Shown: positions 1 through 9,340 of the stretch, one piece after another
Position numbering within the stretch: position 1 is the stretch's first letter
Layout: each line of letters begins with the position of its first letter
Source of the DNA: Pseudoflavitalea sp. G-6-1-2
Lineage (GTDB): Bacteria > Bacteroidota > Bacteroidia > Chitinophagales > Chitinophagaceae
Assembly: GCF_012927185.1 (NCBI RefSeq)
Contig: NZ_JABBGB010000001.1
Span: forward strand, 1,922,001 to 1,986,000
Reading direction: 5' to 3'
Length of the DNA: 64,000 nt
Made by a program: the position numbers and the translations under genes
Notes under the pieces: generated by a model
What the model was told of the DNA's origin: nothing
The model's input: the letters and a program-made list of their open reading frames with translations, nothing else
Database searches by the model: none

Positions 1-55
1 TAACCAACTATTCCAGATCCTTATCGCAAACGTCCGCAGGGGCGCAGGGATCTAC

Positions 56-3000
56 ATGCGTATGCTCAAAACGTTTTATATGATAGCAAACAATTTCAAA
101 ATGCTGAACCGCTGTCTGATGCTGGTTTTGCTCCTTGCCGGAGCAGTATCGGTAAATGCACAGCAGAAGGCACAGCTGAACGGTATCGTTACAACTGAAT
201 CAGGTGATCCGTTAAGCAGTGTAAGCATCTCCGTTATTCTGGTTAATTCCAAAGACACACAGTCGCTTTCGTCGAACGACAAAGGCCTTTTCTCTGTAAC
301 CAATCTTCAACCCGGAAGCAAATATCATTTCAGCTTCTCTCATGTTGGGTTTCAGGTACAGACAGTAAAGAATTTCGAGATCCGTGTCGGTGTAAACAAT
401 TCGATCATCATCAGAATGAAAGAACAACCTGCCGGACTCAACGAAATAGTAGTGATCGGGTACGGCTCAGTTAAGAAGAAAGACCTCACCGGTGCGCTCA
501 GCTCCGTAAAAGGAAGTAAAGCCAATGAAGTTGCTGCGGGCGACGTAACCAATGTGTTGCAGGGCCGCGCTGCAGGCGTATTGGTGCAGACACAATCGTG
601 GAAACCCGGATCCAACGCGCAGGTACGTATCCGCGGATACCGCTCCATCAATGGCGACAACGAGCCGCTCTATGTGGTGGACGGTGTACCAATGGTGGAT
701 GCCATCAGCATGGTTAGTCCTAACGACATCGAATCATTCGAAATTCTCAAAGACGCCTCTGCAACTGCCATCTACGGCAACCGTGGTTCCAATGGTGTGA
801 TTCTGATCACTACCAAAAAAGGAAAGAAAGGCCGCTCCATTGTGGAGTACAACGGTTATTACGGAATTCAGAAAAATCAACCCCTCCCCGAACTGATGTC
901 TGCCGCCGAATTTGTAGAGTACTCCCGCGAAGCACAACGCAATGCACTCGGTGGCACTTACGATGGCAAACCAAATAAAGAACTCGATTTCAAAAACGAA
1001 CAGCTTGTGGCCACTCCTTACATGCAGGAAAATATGAAACGCGCATGGGCAAGCGGAACGTATGATCCTTCACAACTCACTACCACAGACTGGCTCGATT
1101 ACGGGCTTCGTCAGGGAACGATTCAGGATCATCAGCTGAGCGTTCGCGGAGGCAGTGATCAAACAAGGTTTCTGCTCTCTGCAAACTACTTCGGGAACAC
1201 AGGTGTGGTACGCGATCAGGATTACCAACGATATTCCGTTCGTCTCAATGCCGAGCACGACATCAGAAAAAATATCAGAATCGGAACACAGATGAGTTAT
1301 GCCAATTCCGCACTCAATGCAGGATGGTCCGATGTGTTCGATGGCTATGGTCTTAAAAGTTTCAATCCACTGGCAAGCCCTTACAATGCAGACGGAACCC
1401 TGGCCATGTTCCCCACCAATAACACCCGAACTCCGAATCCTGTAACCAATTTCGGTAAAACAAAAAGACTGCGCAAGCAGGACAGAATGCTGGGCAATTT
1501 CTTTCTTGAAGTAGACCTCCTGAAAGATCTTCGCTTCAGATCCAATCTGGCACTGGATTACAGAGCTTCGCAATATTTCGATTTCAATAGTGAGAATACG
1601 GCAGTTGCTGGCGGACAAGCCCCTTCTTCAGCAGTGAATGCATCCGAAAGAAAGTTCATGTACACACTGGAGAACATCCTTAGCTACACCGGCAATATCG
1701 GAGAAGATCATTCACTCTATGCCACAGTGGTGCAATCTATTCAGTCGGAAAAAATTGAGTCCAACAAGATCGATGTAAAAGAGCTGCCTTATGATGGTCA
1801 GCTTTATTACAATGTAGGCAGCGCACTTACCATCAACGGCGTGAACAGCAATCTCAGTGAATGGGCACTGGCTTCTTACATGGGAAGGATCAACTACGGA
1901 TACAAAGGGAAATACCTCGCAACAGTTTCTGCAAGATGGGATGGTTCATCGAGACTGGCAGCAGGAAGACAATGGGTGATCTTCCCTTCAGTAGCACTCG
2001 CCTGGAGATTGAAGAATGAACCATTCCTTCAAAATTCAAAACTCATCAGCGACCTCAAACTCAGGCTGGGGTGGGGAAGAACCGGTAACTCCGGTATCGC
2101 TCCTTACAAAACATGGGGAAGACTCAATACCATCCGTTATGCATTTGGGGATGCGTCTGCACTCGGCTACACACCTGTTGAAATGATCAATCCCAATCTC
2201 ACATGGGAAACTACTGATGCGTACAACGCAGGTGTAGACCTCAGTCTCGTTGATGGAAGAATCAGCGGAAGTATCGAAGCATATGTGCAGAATACTTTCG
2301 ATCTGTTGCTCGACAGGCAGCTGCCGACTGTATCGGGTTTCGGTTCCATTCTCAGCAATGTGGGCAAAACGCGCAATAAGGGAATTGAACTTACACTGAA
2401 CACGGTGAATGTGCGTCAACGCAACTTCGAATGGCGTTCGGACTGGATCTTCTCGCTCAATAAACAGGAGATTGTCGAACTCTACAATGGCAAAAAAGAT
2501 GATGTAGGTGCGGGCTGGTTCATCGGCAAGCCGATAAACGTTTACTACGATCTCGGCTTCAACGGTATCTGGCAGAACACAGATGCAGACAAAGCTGCCA
2601 TGGCGAAATTCAATACCAATGGCTCTACTTTCAAACCTGGTGATATTCGTCCGGTTGACCGAAATGGCGATTTCAAGATCGATGCAAACGATCGTTACAT
2701 CATCGGACAGCGCGATCCCAAATGGACTGCCAGCTGGGCCAATAATTTCCGATACAAAGATTTCGATCTCTCCGTATTCCTCGTCGGCATGTTCGGTCAG
2801 ACCGTGAATCACGATATGGATATGCGTTTCGACGGAAGGTATAATCAACCCAAACTCGATTACTGGACGCCGGCCAATGCAAGTTCCAAATACCCGCGCC
2901 CGCTGCTCGGTACAGCAGGACTGAACTACGTGAGCACACTCAATTACTACAGCGGTTCTTTTGTACGTGTAAAGAATATTTCACTGGGGTATACGCTTCC

Positions 3001-3166
3001 GGCGAAACTGGCTAAACGCGCATTCCTCGAAAAATGCCGCATCTATGCCAGTGTGCAGAATCCATTCCTGATTACGAAGTTCCCCGGAACAGATCCGGAA
3101 GGAGCAACAGGTTTTGATGAACCAAGTGTAGTAACAGGACTTATCGGCGTAAACATTTCGTTTTAA
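56..3166 (+). CDS. SusC/RagA-family TonB-linked outer membrane protein
   Basis: This is the outer-membrane channel of a SusCD nutrient importer, which moves bound ligand into the periplasm using TonB energy. At 1036 residues it is the usual size. It has an N-terminal hydrophobic signal ending NAQQ near residue 36, a carboxypeptidase-regulatory-like domain (about 39-122), a plug domain opened by the family signature LNEIVVIGYG, and a beta barrel ending in Phe (GVNISF). The reading frame stays open to the window edge and several Met codons cluster at the start (56, 62, 80, 101), so the exact start is uncertain; 101 would give the most standard signal peptide. A susD gene follows after 18 bases, then a phosphodiesterase gene. 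The ligand is not evident from this protein alone. Confidence 0.93.
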   Translation: MRMLKTFYMIANNFKMLNRCLMLVLLLAGAVSVNAQQKAQLNGIVTTESGDPLSSVSISVILVNSKDTQSLSSNDKGLFSVTNLQPGSKYHFSFSHVGFQVQTVKNFEIRVGVNNSIIIRMKEQPAGLNEIVVIGYGSVKKKDLTGALSSVKGSKANEVAAGDVTNVLQGRAAGVLVQTQSWKPGSNAQVRIRGYRSINGDNEPLYVVDGVPMVDAISMVSPNDIESFEILKDASATAIYGNRGSNGVILITTKKGKKGRSIVEYNGYYGIQKNQPLPELMSAAEFVEYSREAQRNALGGTYDGKPNKELDFKNEQLVATPYMQENMKRAWASGTYDPSQLTTTDWLDYGLRQGTIQDHQLSVRGGSDQTRFLLSANYFGNTGVVRDQDYQRYSVRLNAEHDIRKNIRIGTQMSYANSALNAGWSDVFDGYGLKSFNPLASPYNADGTLAMFPTNNTRTPNPVTNFGKTKRLRKQDRMLGNFFLEVDLLKDLRFRSNLALDYRASQYFDFNSENTAVAGGQAPSSAVNASERKFMYTLENILSYTGNIGEDHSLYATVVQSIQSEKIESNKIDVKELPYDGQLYYNVGSALTINGVNSNLSEWALASYMGRINYGYKGKYLATVSARWDGSSRLAAGRQWVIFPSVALAWRLKNEPFLQNSKLISDLKLRLGWGRTGNSGIAPYKTWGRLNTIRYAFGDASALGYTPVEMINPNLTWETTDAYNAGVDLSLVDGRISGSIEAYVQNTFDLLLDRQLPTVSGFGSILSNVGKTRNKGIELTLNTVNVRQRNFEWRSDWIFSLNKQEIVELYNGKKDDVGAGWFIGKPINVYYDLGFNGIWQNTDADKAAMAKFNTNGSTFKPGDIRPVDRNGDFKIDANDRYIIGQRDPKWTASWANNFRYKDFDLSVFLVGMFGQTVNHDMDMRFDGRYNQPKLDYWTPANASSKYPRPLLGTAGLNYVSTLNYYSGSFVRVKNISLGYTLPAKLAKRAFLEKCRIYASVQNPFLITKFPGTDPEGATGFDEPSVVTGLIGVNISF

Positions 3167-3184
3167 AGATTACAATTGATTATC

Positions 3185-4963
3185 ATGAAAAATATCATTT
3201 GCGGTGCACTGCTGTCTTCGATGCTGCTGGGCACAGCCTGTAAAAAATTTCTGAGGGAAGATGTGGTGAGCAGCGTTTCTTACCAGCTCTATACAACAGA
3301 AAAAGGAATTGAAGGTGCGCTGGTAGCGGCCTACAATACCCTCCGGATGGGCGTTTCCGGCGAAAGGAAACTGACGCTCTCCGATGCCGGTACCGATCTG
3401 TTTACGCTGGGCTCCGATGGAAACCCGGCATTCAATCAGTATCTCGCTACGCTTTCTTCACTCGATGGAAAGATCACCGATTACTGGGATTATCATTACA
3501 AAGGTATTTCCGAGTGCAATATCATTTCTACTTATCTGCCTAAAGTGGAGATGGCGGAGAAGAGAAAAACGGAGATCGAAGCGGAAGCAAAATTCCTACG
3601 TGGACTCTACTACTTCGATCTGGTGCAGCAGTTTGGAAATGTTCCGCTGGTGCTGCAATCTTTCGACAAAGTAAAAACCGATTTTAAAAGAGCGTCTGTA
3701 AAAGAAGTGTACGAAAGCATCATTGCCGATCTTACGGCAGCATTTGAAAAGCTGCCGGTAACAGCACCAGCACAGGGACGGGCAACGAAAGCTGCTGCTG
3801 CACATCTGCTGGCAAAAGTTTATCTCACGCGCGGAAGTGCGGAAACGGCCGCGGAGCGCGCCATTCGTGGTACGCAGGCCAGTGATCTCGACAACGTGAT
3901 TTTGTATGCAGGAAAGATCGTGAACAAAGAACTGGGCAACTTCGCGCTGGTGGCTGATTTTGCCAATTTGTTCGATATCAAAAATCAGGTGAACTCCGAA
4001 GTGATCTTTTCCGTTCAGTTCACCACAGTGCAGCTGAACAATGGAGGCGGTAATCAGCAGCACCTTTATCATGTGCCGCAATATGATGCCATCAATACAA
4101 AGATCCTTCAAAGATCTGTTGAGTATGGCCGTCCATACAGAAGGGTGCGTCCTACTCCCTATGTGTACAATGGTTTGTTTGGCGCCACTCGTAAATACGA
4201 TTCGCGATTTGTAAAATCATTTGTGTGGGGGTATATCGCCAACAAGGATGCAAAAAATATCGTAACCACTGCCGGCAATACCATCAACGTAACAGCAGGA
4301 GATACCGCCTTGTATTTCTCTCCGGTTTTCTACGAAACACCAAATGAACTGAACAATGCAGTGCAGGAGAATAAACGTTTTGCGCTGTACTATCCGCAGA
4401 ATACCTACAGGCCGCTGACGATGAACAATATTTTCCCCGGTCTGAGAAAGTGGTTGGATTCCAGCCGCCCTACCACCAACGAAACCAATGGAACCCGCGA
4501 CTGGGTTATGTTCCGCTATGCAGAAACACTGCTGATGCTGGCCGAAGCTTATGGACGTAAATCTGATTTCGATAATGCAGTGACCTACCTCAATCAGGTA
4601 CGTGAGCGCGCAGCATACAAGGAAGGTGAAGAGAAAACGGTACAGTACTGGACGTTTGAAGGTGGCAATTATGCCGATCGGAAAACATCAACCGTGCAGC
4701 AAATGAAAATCACTCAGGCAGATATCAGCGCGCAGTTTGTAGACTTCATGCTCGATGAGCGTGGACGCGAACTGCTCGGAGAACTCAATCGCTGGGAAGA
4801 TCTGGTGCGTTGCGAAAAGTTGACGCAGCGGGTGAAGGATTACAATCCGGATGCAGCGAACATCCGTGCTTACCACAAACTTCGTCCGATTCCGCAAACT
4901 CATATCGACAGACTGGATCCCCGCGGACCAATCGAAGAAGAGCAGAACATTGGCTACTATTAA
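3185..4963 (+). CDS. SusD/RagB-family outer membrane lipoprotein
   Basis: This is the surface lipoprotein that closes over the SusC channel and captures ligand. The N-terminus has a lipoprotein signal with lipobox LGTAC followed by KKF, typical of Bacteroidota surface lipoproteins. The body has the SusD pattern: N-terminal TPR-like helices (for example EAKFLRGLYYFDLVQQFGNVP) and a C-terminal RagB region (WVMFRYAETLLMLAEAY, then LDERGRELLGE). ATG 3185 is preferred over an in-frame TTG at 3176 because it begins the signal peptide directly. It lies 18 bases after the susC stop and ahead of a GDPD gene, so the three probably form one operon. Confidence 0.93.
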   Translation: MKNIICGALLSSMLLGTACKKFLREDVVSSVSYQLYTTEKGIEGALVAAYNTLRMGVSGERKLTLSDAGTDLFTLGSDGNPAFNQYLATLSSLDGKITDYWDYHYKGISECNIISTYLPKVEMAEKRKTEIEAEAKFLRGLYYFDLVQQFGNVPLVLQSFDKVKTDFKRASVKEVYESIIADLTAAFEKLPVTAPAQGRATKAAAAHLLAKVYLTRGSAETAAERAIRGTQASDLDNVILYAGKIVNKELGNFALVADFANLFDIKNQVNSEVIFSVQFTTVQLNNGGGNQQHLYHVPQYDAINTKILQRSVEYGRPYRRVRPTPYVYNGLFGATRKYDSRFVKSFVWGYIANKDAKNIVTTAGNTINVTAGDTALYFSPVFYETPNELNNAVQENKRFALYYPQNTYRPLTMNNIFPGLRKWLDSSRPTTNETNGTRDWVMFRYAETLLMLAEAYGRKSDFDNAVTYLNQVRERAAYKEGEEKTVQYWTFEGGNYADRKTSTVQQMKITQADISAQFVDFMLDERGRELLGELNRWEDLVRCEKLTQRVKDYNPDAANIRAYHKLRPIPQTHIDRLDPRGPIEEEQNIGYY

Positions 4964-4989
4964 TTTACAGGCAATCAAACTACATTCAA

Positions 4990-5850
4990 ATGAATAAGCA
5001 TATCAGCATCGTTTTTTTCTTCCTGCTTGGCATTTTTTCAATTGCGCAGGCGCAGGAACCCACTGCAAGGTTTCAGCAGATTCAGCAGACATTCAAAAAC
5101 ACGGGCAGCCCGGTTATCATGATTGCGGCGCATCGTGGTGCTCATCTCGAAGATCCTGAGAATTCAATCGCTGCATTCCGCAGAACAATTGAAATCGGAG
5201 TGGATATTATCGAACTCGATGTTCGTTGCACCAAGGATGGCGTGCTGATTGTTATGCACGATAAATCTGTAGACCGCACCACCAATGGAAAGGGGCTTAT
5301 CAAGGATCTCACATTCGAAGAGATCCGTCAATTGCGATTGAAACAAAAAGATCAGCTGACAGAAGAAAAAGTGCCAACGCTTGAAGAAGCATTGCTCTTC
5401 ACCAAAGGCAAGATCATGATAGATCTCGATATCAAAACGGAAGAATGTGTAGATGCCATCATGGAAACCGTGAACAAAACCGGTACCGCCGATCAGTGTC
5501 TGTTCTTCGTAGGCGAAGCGAAGCATGCAAAAATGATCAAGGAAAAGAACCCCGCGTTTATGACATTGCTGCGCACGCACAGTGCAAAGGAAGCGGTGAA
5601 AGCATTTAAGACAGTTAAGTCCGAAGCCATTCATATCGACGAAACGCATAATACTGCTGAAGTGATTTCCGGCATCAAAGCCAATGGCGCACGCGTATGG
5701 CATAATGCACTCGGAGATGTAGACAGGGAAGTGGCTGCAGGAAATGCAGAAGCATTTGAAAAAGCTATTGTTACAGGAGCAAATATTATTCAGACGGATT
5801 ATCCTGCACTGCTGAAAAAGTTTCTGGAGAGCAGGAAGCTGTATTATTGA
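4990..5850 (+). CDS. secreted glycerophosphodiester phosphodiesterase family protein
   Basis: It is predicted to hydrolyse glycerophosphodiesters to glycerol-3-phosphate and an alcohol. The protein has 286 residues with a signal peptide (to about residue 22, AQAQ), so it should act in the periplasm or at the surface. The GDPD TIM-barrel signatures are visible: HRG at 48-50, PENS at 56-59, the acidic metal pair ELD at 75-77 and MHD at 89-91. The Met at 4990 starts the signal peptide; the open frame further upstream overlaps susD and is not needed. It lies 26 bases after susD. Because enzymes encoded with SusCD pairs usually act on the imported ligand, a glycerophosphodiester-like ligand is a reasonable inference. 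Confidence 0.9.
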   Translation: MNKHISIVFFFLLGIFSIAQAQEPTARFQQIQQTFKNTGSPVIMIAAHRGAHLEDPENSIAAFRRTIEIGVDIIELDVRCTKDGVLIVMHDKSVDRTTNGKGLIKDLTFEEIRQLRLKQKDQLTEEKVPTLEEALLFTKGKIMIDLDIKTEECVDAIMETVNKTGTADQCLFFVGEAKHAKMIKEKNPAFMTLLRTHSAKEAVKAFKTVKSEAIHIDETHNTAEVISGIKANGARVWHNALGDVDREVAAGNAEAFEKAIVTGANIIQTDYPALLKKFLESRKLYY

Positions 5851-5876
5851 TCCTTAGCCCAATCCCTATACCGAAA

Positions 5877-5916
5877 CGGCCAATCTTATTCATTAAGGTT
5901 GGCCGAATTTTTTAAA
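5877..5916 (+). terminator. rho-independent terminator after the SusCD-GDPD operon
   Basis: A 12-bp stem (5877-5888 with 5894-5905, one G-U pair) closes a TTCAT loop and is followed by AATTTTTT. It sits 26 bases beyond the phosphodiesterase stop. The converging RDD gene on the other strand ends just past it at 5932. Confidence 0.85.
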
Positions 5917-5931
5917 TAGGATTTGAAAACA

Positions 5932-6513
5932 TTAGTGCGCAATATTTGAAATTATCAGAAAAGGGGTTAACATCAGGCCGTACAGGAGACTTAGAAAAGC
6001 TAAAGCACAAAGGAATGTGAGAATTATCTGAGATATTTTAATTGCAGGTTGGGGCATTGTTTCAGGAGTGTACATTGCAAGTCTGGTTGAAGCCATCAAG
6101 TCTCCCAGTCTTTTTTCCGGATTTACCAATGCCATTACCAGTTCTACAATCCATAGAAAAGTAGGTGCATTTCTGAATAGGCATTTCATAGGACTGGCTA
6201 CCTGTCCGGTTTTGCTGTCCAGTACCTGAAATTTGAATATTCTTTTGGCTATGCTTCTTCCATTGAAAGAGTCCTTGCAGAGATAGATCGCCTTGCCAAT
6301 AACTGACCCTGCAATTATATAAAGGAAGAGGGTAAAGTTGAAAGGGAATATTTTTTTTCCGAAATGGCTAAAGCCCTCATTAATGAGTTGTATGAAAAAT
6401 GGCACAGTCATTATTCCAGTGATGATGAGCGAGAAAAGATAGTCGATGGCCAGGCTGGCCAATCTGTTCCCAATTTCAGGTTTGGTGTCGGGGATAGAAA
6501 AAGGAGCATTCAT
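5932..6513 (-). CDS. RDD family membrane protein
   Basis: A 193-residue integral membrane protein with the RDD pattern: an N-terminal Arg and Asp (NRLASLAIDYLF) in the first helix, further hydrophobic segments, a conserved SIAKRIFKFQVLD stretch and RLGDLMASTRL. The family is of unsettled function; some members have been linked to ion transport. ATG 6513 is chosen because the upstream extension only begins with GTG at 6570 and adds a charged stretch not needed by the domain. No operon partner is evident; it converges on the GDPD gene. Confidence 0.8.
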   Translation of the reverse strand: MNAPFSIPDTKPEIGNRLASLAIDYLFSLIITGIMTVPFFIQLINEGFSHFGKKIFPFNFTLFLYIIAGSVIGKAIYLCKDSFNGRSIAKRIFKFQVLDSKTGQVASPMKCLFRNAPTFLWIVELVMALVNPEKRLGDLMASTRLAMYTPETMPQPAIKISQIILTFLCALAFLSLLYGLMLTPFLIISNIAH

Positions 6514-6664
6514 CTTACGTAGGTACAGCGTAAATTTTGAATTTCCAAATTGCCACTCTTGTTTCCTCACCTGTAAATACTCCTGTGAAACTGATTTTAA
6601 GTTTTCTCTACTGACATAGGGTTGTCACTCATCAGCAGTTCCTTTGCCTCCATAAAAACTGACT

Positions 6665-7288
6665 ATGGAAAAAACAGACCTCGTAAAACTGTACAAAGAC
6701 TACTATACTGCCAAATCGAACCCTCAGGTACTTGAGTTGCCGCCGGCGCAATATCTTTCCATAACCGGCATAGGAGATCCTTCCGATGCTGCCTTCATCG
6801 AAAATATTCAGGCGCTTTACACTACTGCCTATGCAGTGAAGTTTTTCTACAAAGCAGGAGGGAAAGACTTCACCGTTTCCAAACTCGAAGGCCTCTGGCA
6901 TTTCGATCTGAAAAAGTATGAAGGCATATCGATGGACGAAGCGCCTCTGAAAATTCCGAGAAGCGAATGGAGCTATCGGTTATTGATCAGAATGCCGGAC
7001 TATGTTTTGCAATCGGCAGTTGAAGGCATGCTCGGTGAAATCGCTGATAGAAAAGAGAATCCGCTCGTAAAAAAAGTGGAGTGGTTTACACTGCACGAAG
7101 GTAAATGTGCGCAGGTATTACACACCGGTCCATTTTCAGAAGAGCCAAAGACTCTGCAAAAACTGAGTGCATTCATGCAGGAAAAAGGTCTTCAGCATAA
7201 TGGACTGCATCATGAAATCTATCTGTCTGACTTCAGAAGAACAGCGCCTGAAAAATTAAAAACAATATTGCGTGAACCTGTGAAATAA
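6665..7288 (+). CDS. GyrI-like domain-containing protein
   Basis: A 207-residue soluble protein resembling the GyrI-like small-molecule-binding family (COG4832 type). Visible cues are the YLSITGIGDPSD segment near the N-terminus, LEGLWHFD in the middle, the HEGKCAQVLHTGPF strand-helix, and the C-terminal LHHEIYLSDFRRTAPEKLKT ending. Such proteins bind hydrophobic ligands, and some act as drug- or stress-related accessory proteins. There is no DNA-binding domain, so it is not itself a regulator. It is a single gene converging on the azoreductase gene. Confidence 0.8.
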   Translation: MEKTDLVKLYKDYYTAKSNPQVLELPPAQYLSITGIGDPSDAAFIENIQALYTTAYAVKFFYKAGGKDFTVSKLEGLWHFDLKKYEGISMDEAPLKIPRSEWSYRLLIRMPDYVLQSAVEGMLGEIADRKENPLVKKVEWFTLHEGKCAQVLHTGPFSEEPKTLQKLSAFMQEKGLQHNGLHHEIYLSDFRRTAPEKLKTILREPVK

Positions 7289-7331
7289 CAAATGAAGCGC
7301 CCGGGCGATTCTTGCTTCAATGATTACGCAC

Positions 7332-7931
7332 TCAGAGTTGCACGCTTTCCAAACCTTTTTCCAGAGCGGTTTCCATGATGCCGGGGATACCGCCTCCTTC
7401 CACTCTGAAAGTAGTTATATTGCTGAGTCCGATAAAGCCGAGGATATGCCGCAGATAGGGTTCTGCAAAATCCCAATGCTTTGTGGGGCCATCGGAGTAA
7501 ACTCCATTCGCTGCCAGTGCGAGATACACCTGTTGCACTTTGAGCAGCCCCTGTGGTTTTCCGTTTTCATAAGTGAAGGTCAGTCCGGGCCGTACAATAT
7601 GATCCAGCCAGGCTTTCAATCCTGCCGGAATTGTGAAGTTGTACAACGGAGAACCGATCACCAGAATGTCTGCTTCAGCCAGCTGCGCCACAGCTTTGTT
7701 GCTCAGACTAAGCAGTTGCTGCTGTTCCGCATTCAATGCGTTCGGTGGAGTTTTGAAAGCAGCTATCTGCGCTTCCTGCAATGGCGGGTAGTGGGTTTGG
7801 CTCAGGTTGTGAGTGGTAACGCTGCTACCCGGATATTGCGTCAGCAGTTTTTCTATGATCCTGTTCCCAAGCTTTATGCTGGAGGATTCCTGTTGACGCG
7901 GGCTCGAAATAATATGGAGTATGTTTTTCAT
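7332..7931 (-). CDS. azoR: FMN-dependent NADH-azoreductase family protein
   Basis: A 199-residue flavodoxin-fold NAD(P)H-dependent oxidoreductase. It has the FMN-phosphate loop SSPRQQESSS near the N-terminus, GSPLYNFTIPAGLKAWLDH in the middle (the AzoR signature region) and a KHWDFAEPYLRHILGFIG segment. AzoR enzymes reduce quinones and azo compounds with NADH. It is transcribed divergently from an HxlR regulator. That pairing is common for quinone- or aldehyde-responsive HxlR proteins, and the shared 87-base gap holds repeats that could be the operator. Confidence 0.85.
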   Translation of the reverse strand: MKNILHIISSPRQQESSSIKLGNRIIEKLLTQYPGSSVTTHNLSQTHYPPLQEAQIAAFKTPPNALNAEQQQLLSLSNKAVAQLAEADILVIGSPLYNFTIPAGLKAWLDHIVRPGLTFTYENGKPQGLLKVQQVYLALAANGVYSDGPTKHWDFAEPYLRHILGFIGLSNITTFRVEGGGIPGIMETALEKGLESVQL

Positions 7932-7935
7932 AATG

Positions 7936-7943
7936 CAAACCTA
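7936..7943 (-). promoter_or_regulatory. candidate -7 promoter box of the azoreductase gene
   Basis: The minus strand reads TAGGTTTG, an exact match to the Bacteroidota -7 consensus TAnnTTTG. It is very close to the start codon (ATG ends at 7931), so the transcript would be nearly leaderless. No clear -33 TTTG is seen. On the plus strand TACCTTTG at 7946-7953 could serve the divergent hxlR gene. Confidence 0.4.
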
Positions 7944-7963
7944 CCTACCTTTGCTAATAAATA

Positions 7964-7996
7964 GTTAGTAGTATACTGAAGGTTAGTAGTAACCTT
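7964..7996. promoter_or_regulatory. candidate HxlR operator between azoR and hxlR
   Basis: A 10-base direct repeat GTTAGTAGTA occurs at 7964-7973 and 7982-7991, 18 bases apart. The second copy lies in a perfect 18-base dyad (AAGGTTA, spacer GTAG, TAACCTT; 7979-7996). The position between divergent genes, one of them an HxlR regulator, suits an autoregulatory site. Confidence 0.5.
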
Positions 7997-8018
7997 TGGG
8001 TTAGCTAAACAGGTTTGT

Positions 8019-8408
8019 ATGAAACAAATGAAAGAAAACTGCCGCCCGGGACCGGAATGCAACAATGCGCTGGCATCGGTAGGAGATGCACTCTATGTGA
8101 TTGGAGGTAAATGGAAACTGCGCATCATCATTGCATTGTCCGAAGGAGGATTGCGGTTCAACGATCTGCAAAGAAAAGTAGAAGGAATATCTGCGAGGGT
8201 ATTGTCGAACGAACTGAAAGATCTGGAATTGAACGGATTTGTTCAGCGAACGGTATATGCAAAGGAAACGCCTGTGCTGGTAGAATATGAAGTAACAGAT
8301 TATGCAGACACACTGGGAGAGGTAGTGCGTGCGCTCCACGACTGGGGCCAGATGCACCGGCGCAATATCATGGAGCGCAGCAGAAAGAAAAGATCTCTAC
8401 CAGCTTAA
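8019..8408 (+). CDS. HxlR-family winged-helix transcriptional regulator
   Basis: A 129-residue regulator with the single-domain HxlR architecture: an N-terminal Cys (CRPGPEC), then GGKWKLRIIIALSEG, the recognition region GISARVLSNELKDLELNGFV, and a wing ending in YEVTDYADTL. HxlR proteins act as dimers and often sense electrophiles or oxidants; the two N-terminal cysteines are candidates for that. It is divergent from azoR, whose expression it probably controls. Its stop overlaps that of the converging Band 7 gene by two bases. Confidence 0.9.
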   Translation: MKQMKENCRPGPECNNALASVGDALYVIGGKWKLRIIIALSEGGLRFNDLQRKVEGISARVLSNELKDLELNGFVQRTVYAKETPVLVEYEVTDYADTLGEVVRALHDWGQMHRRNIMERSRKKRSLPA

Positions 8409-9340
8409 TCGTTTCTTTTATCGAGATTGAGAATAAGCCCGCCATTGCCGGTTTGAACCTGCGGCAGCTTACCATCCCACTTTTGAATTTTGAGATAATC
8501 GATATAAGTGCTGTTCAGTGAAACCTGCTTTCGGCGGATCGCTTCAGCTTCACCGGCAGCGGCAATTACCTGTGCAGCGCTGTCCGCGCGTGCCTGTGCA
8601 ATTTTTCTATCACCTTCTGCAATGGCCACCAGACGCTGGTTTTCGGCTACCTGCACTTCCTGAATGGCTTTTGTTTTTGCCTCGATCGATTGCTGCAGCG
8701 CAGCAGGAGGAATGATATTTGTTCTCAGCTGTGAAATAGTGAACCATTTCGCTACGCGCTTATTGGCTTCTGCTACAATGTCGGACTCGAATTTTTCTCT
8801 CTGATTGAAGATATCATCTACCGCCCATTTGTTGGCCACATCGTTCACTGTCCCCACGATAGCTGTCTGCAGCCATTGCTGTTCTATCTCCTTGATGCCT
8901 AACCGAAGATTCTGAAACATATCGCCCACATCTCCCGGTTTCAGAGAATAGTTGAAACTTGGTTTGATGGTAGCGGAAAATCCACCTTTGGTGATCACCT
9001 GCTGTTCCGGGTAATCGATATGTTGCTGGAAAGTGGGAAACTCATAGAGCTTGCTGATCCAGGTGTTGTAGATCACCCAGCCGGTTTTGTATTCGAATTT
9101 GCTCACGCCGCGGTTGTCGCCGGTGAGGTTCACTTTAATGCCTACATGGCCGGCATCTACCCGTTCCATATTGAATGGTTGTATGGAGCTGATGATGAAT
9201 CCGGTAATGAGAATGAAAATGCCGATCCAGAATTTGGAAGATGCAAATACAGATGCACTGCTGCGAATGGATGTCCAGTTAGCCCTGTAATAAAGAAATA
9301 CGATCAGCACGGTGCCGATCACAAATAATGAAGTAATCAT
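8405..9340 (-). CDS. SPFH/Band 7 (prohibitin-like) membrane protein
   Basis: A 311-residue protein with two N-terminal hydrophobic segments (residues 1-18 and about 36-53) followed by an SPFH/Band 7 domain starting at VDAGHVGIKVNL. It then has a long Glu/Ala/Lys-rich helical region (AVAENQRL to AAGEAEAIRRKQ type) characteristic of oligomerising stomatin/prohibitin proteins. These proteins form large membrane-anchored rings that organise membrane proteins or proteases. The start codon overlaps the stop of a small membrane-protein gene by ATGA, implying coupled translation. Confidence 0.88.
   Translation of the reverse strand: MITSLFVIGTVLIVFLYYRANWTSIRSSASVFASSKFWIGIFILITGFIISSIQPFNMERVDAGHVGIKVNLTGDNRGVSKFEYKTGWVIYNTWISKLYEFPTFQQHIDYPEQQVITKGGFSATIKPSFNYSLKPGDVGDMFQNLRLGIKEIEQQWLQTAIVGTVNDVANKWAVDDIFNQREKFESDIVAEANKRVAKWFTISQLRTNIIPPAALQQSIEAKTKAIQEVQVAENQRLVAIAEGDRKIAQARADSAAQVIAAAGEAEAIRRKQVSLNSTYIDYLKIQKWDGKLPQVQTGNGGLILNLDKRND

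Noticed and set aside
7293-7321. Terminator between the GyrI-like and azoreductase genes
   Set aside because: TGAAGC and GCTTCA form only a 6-bp stem with a long loop and no T-run.
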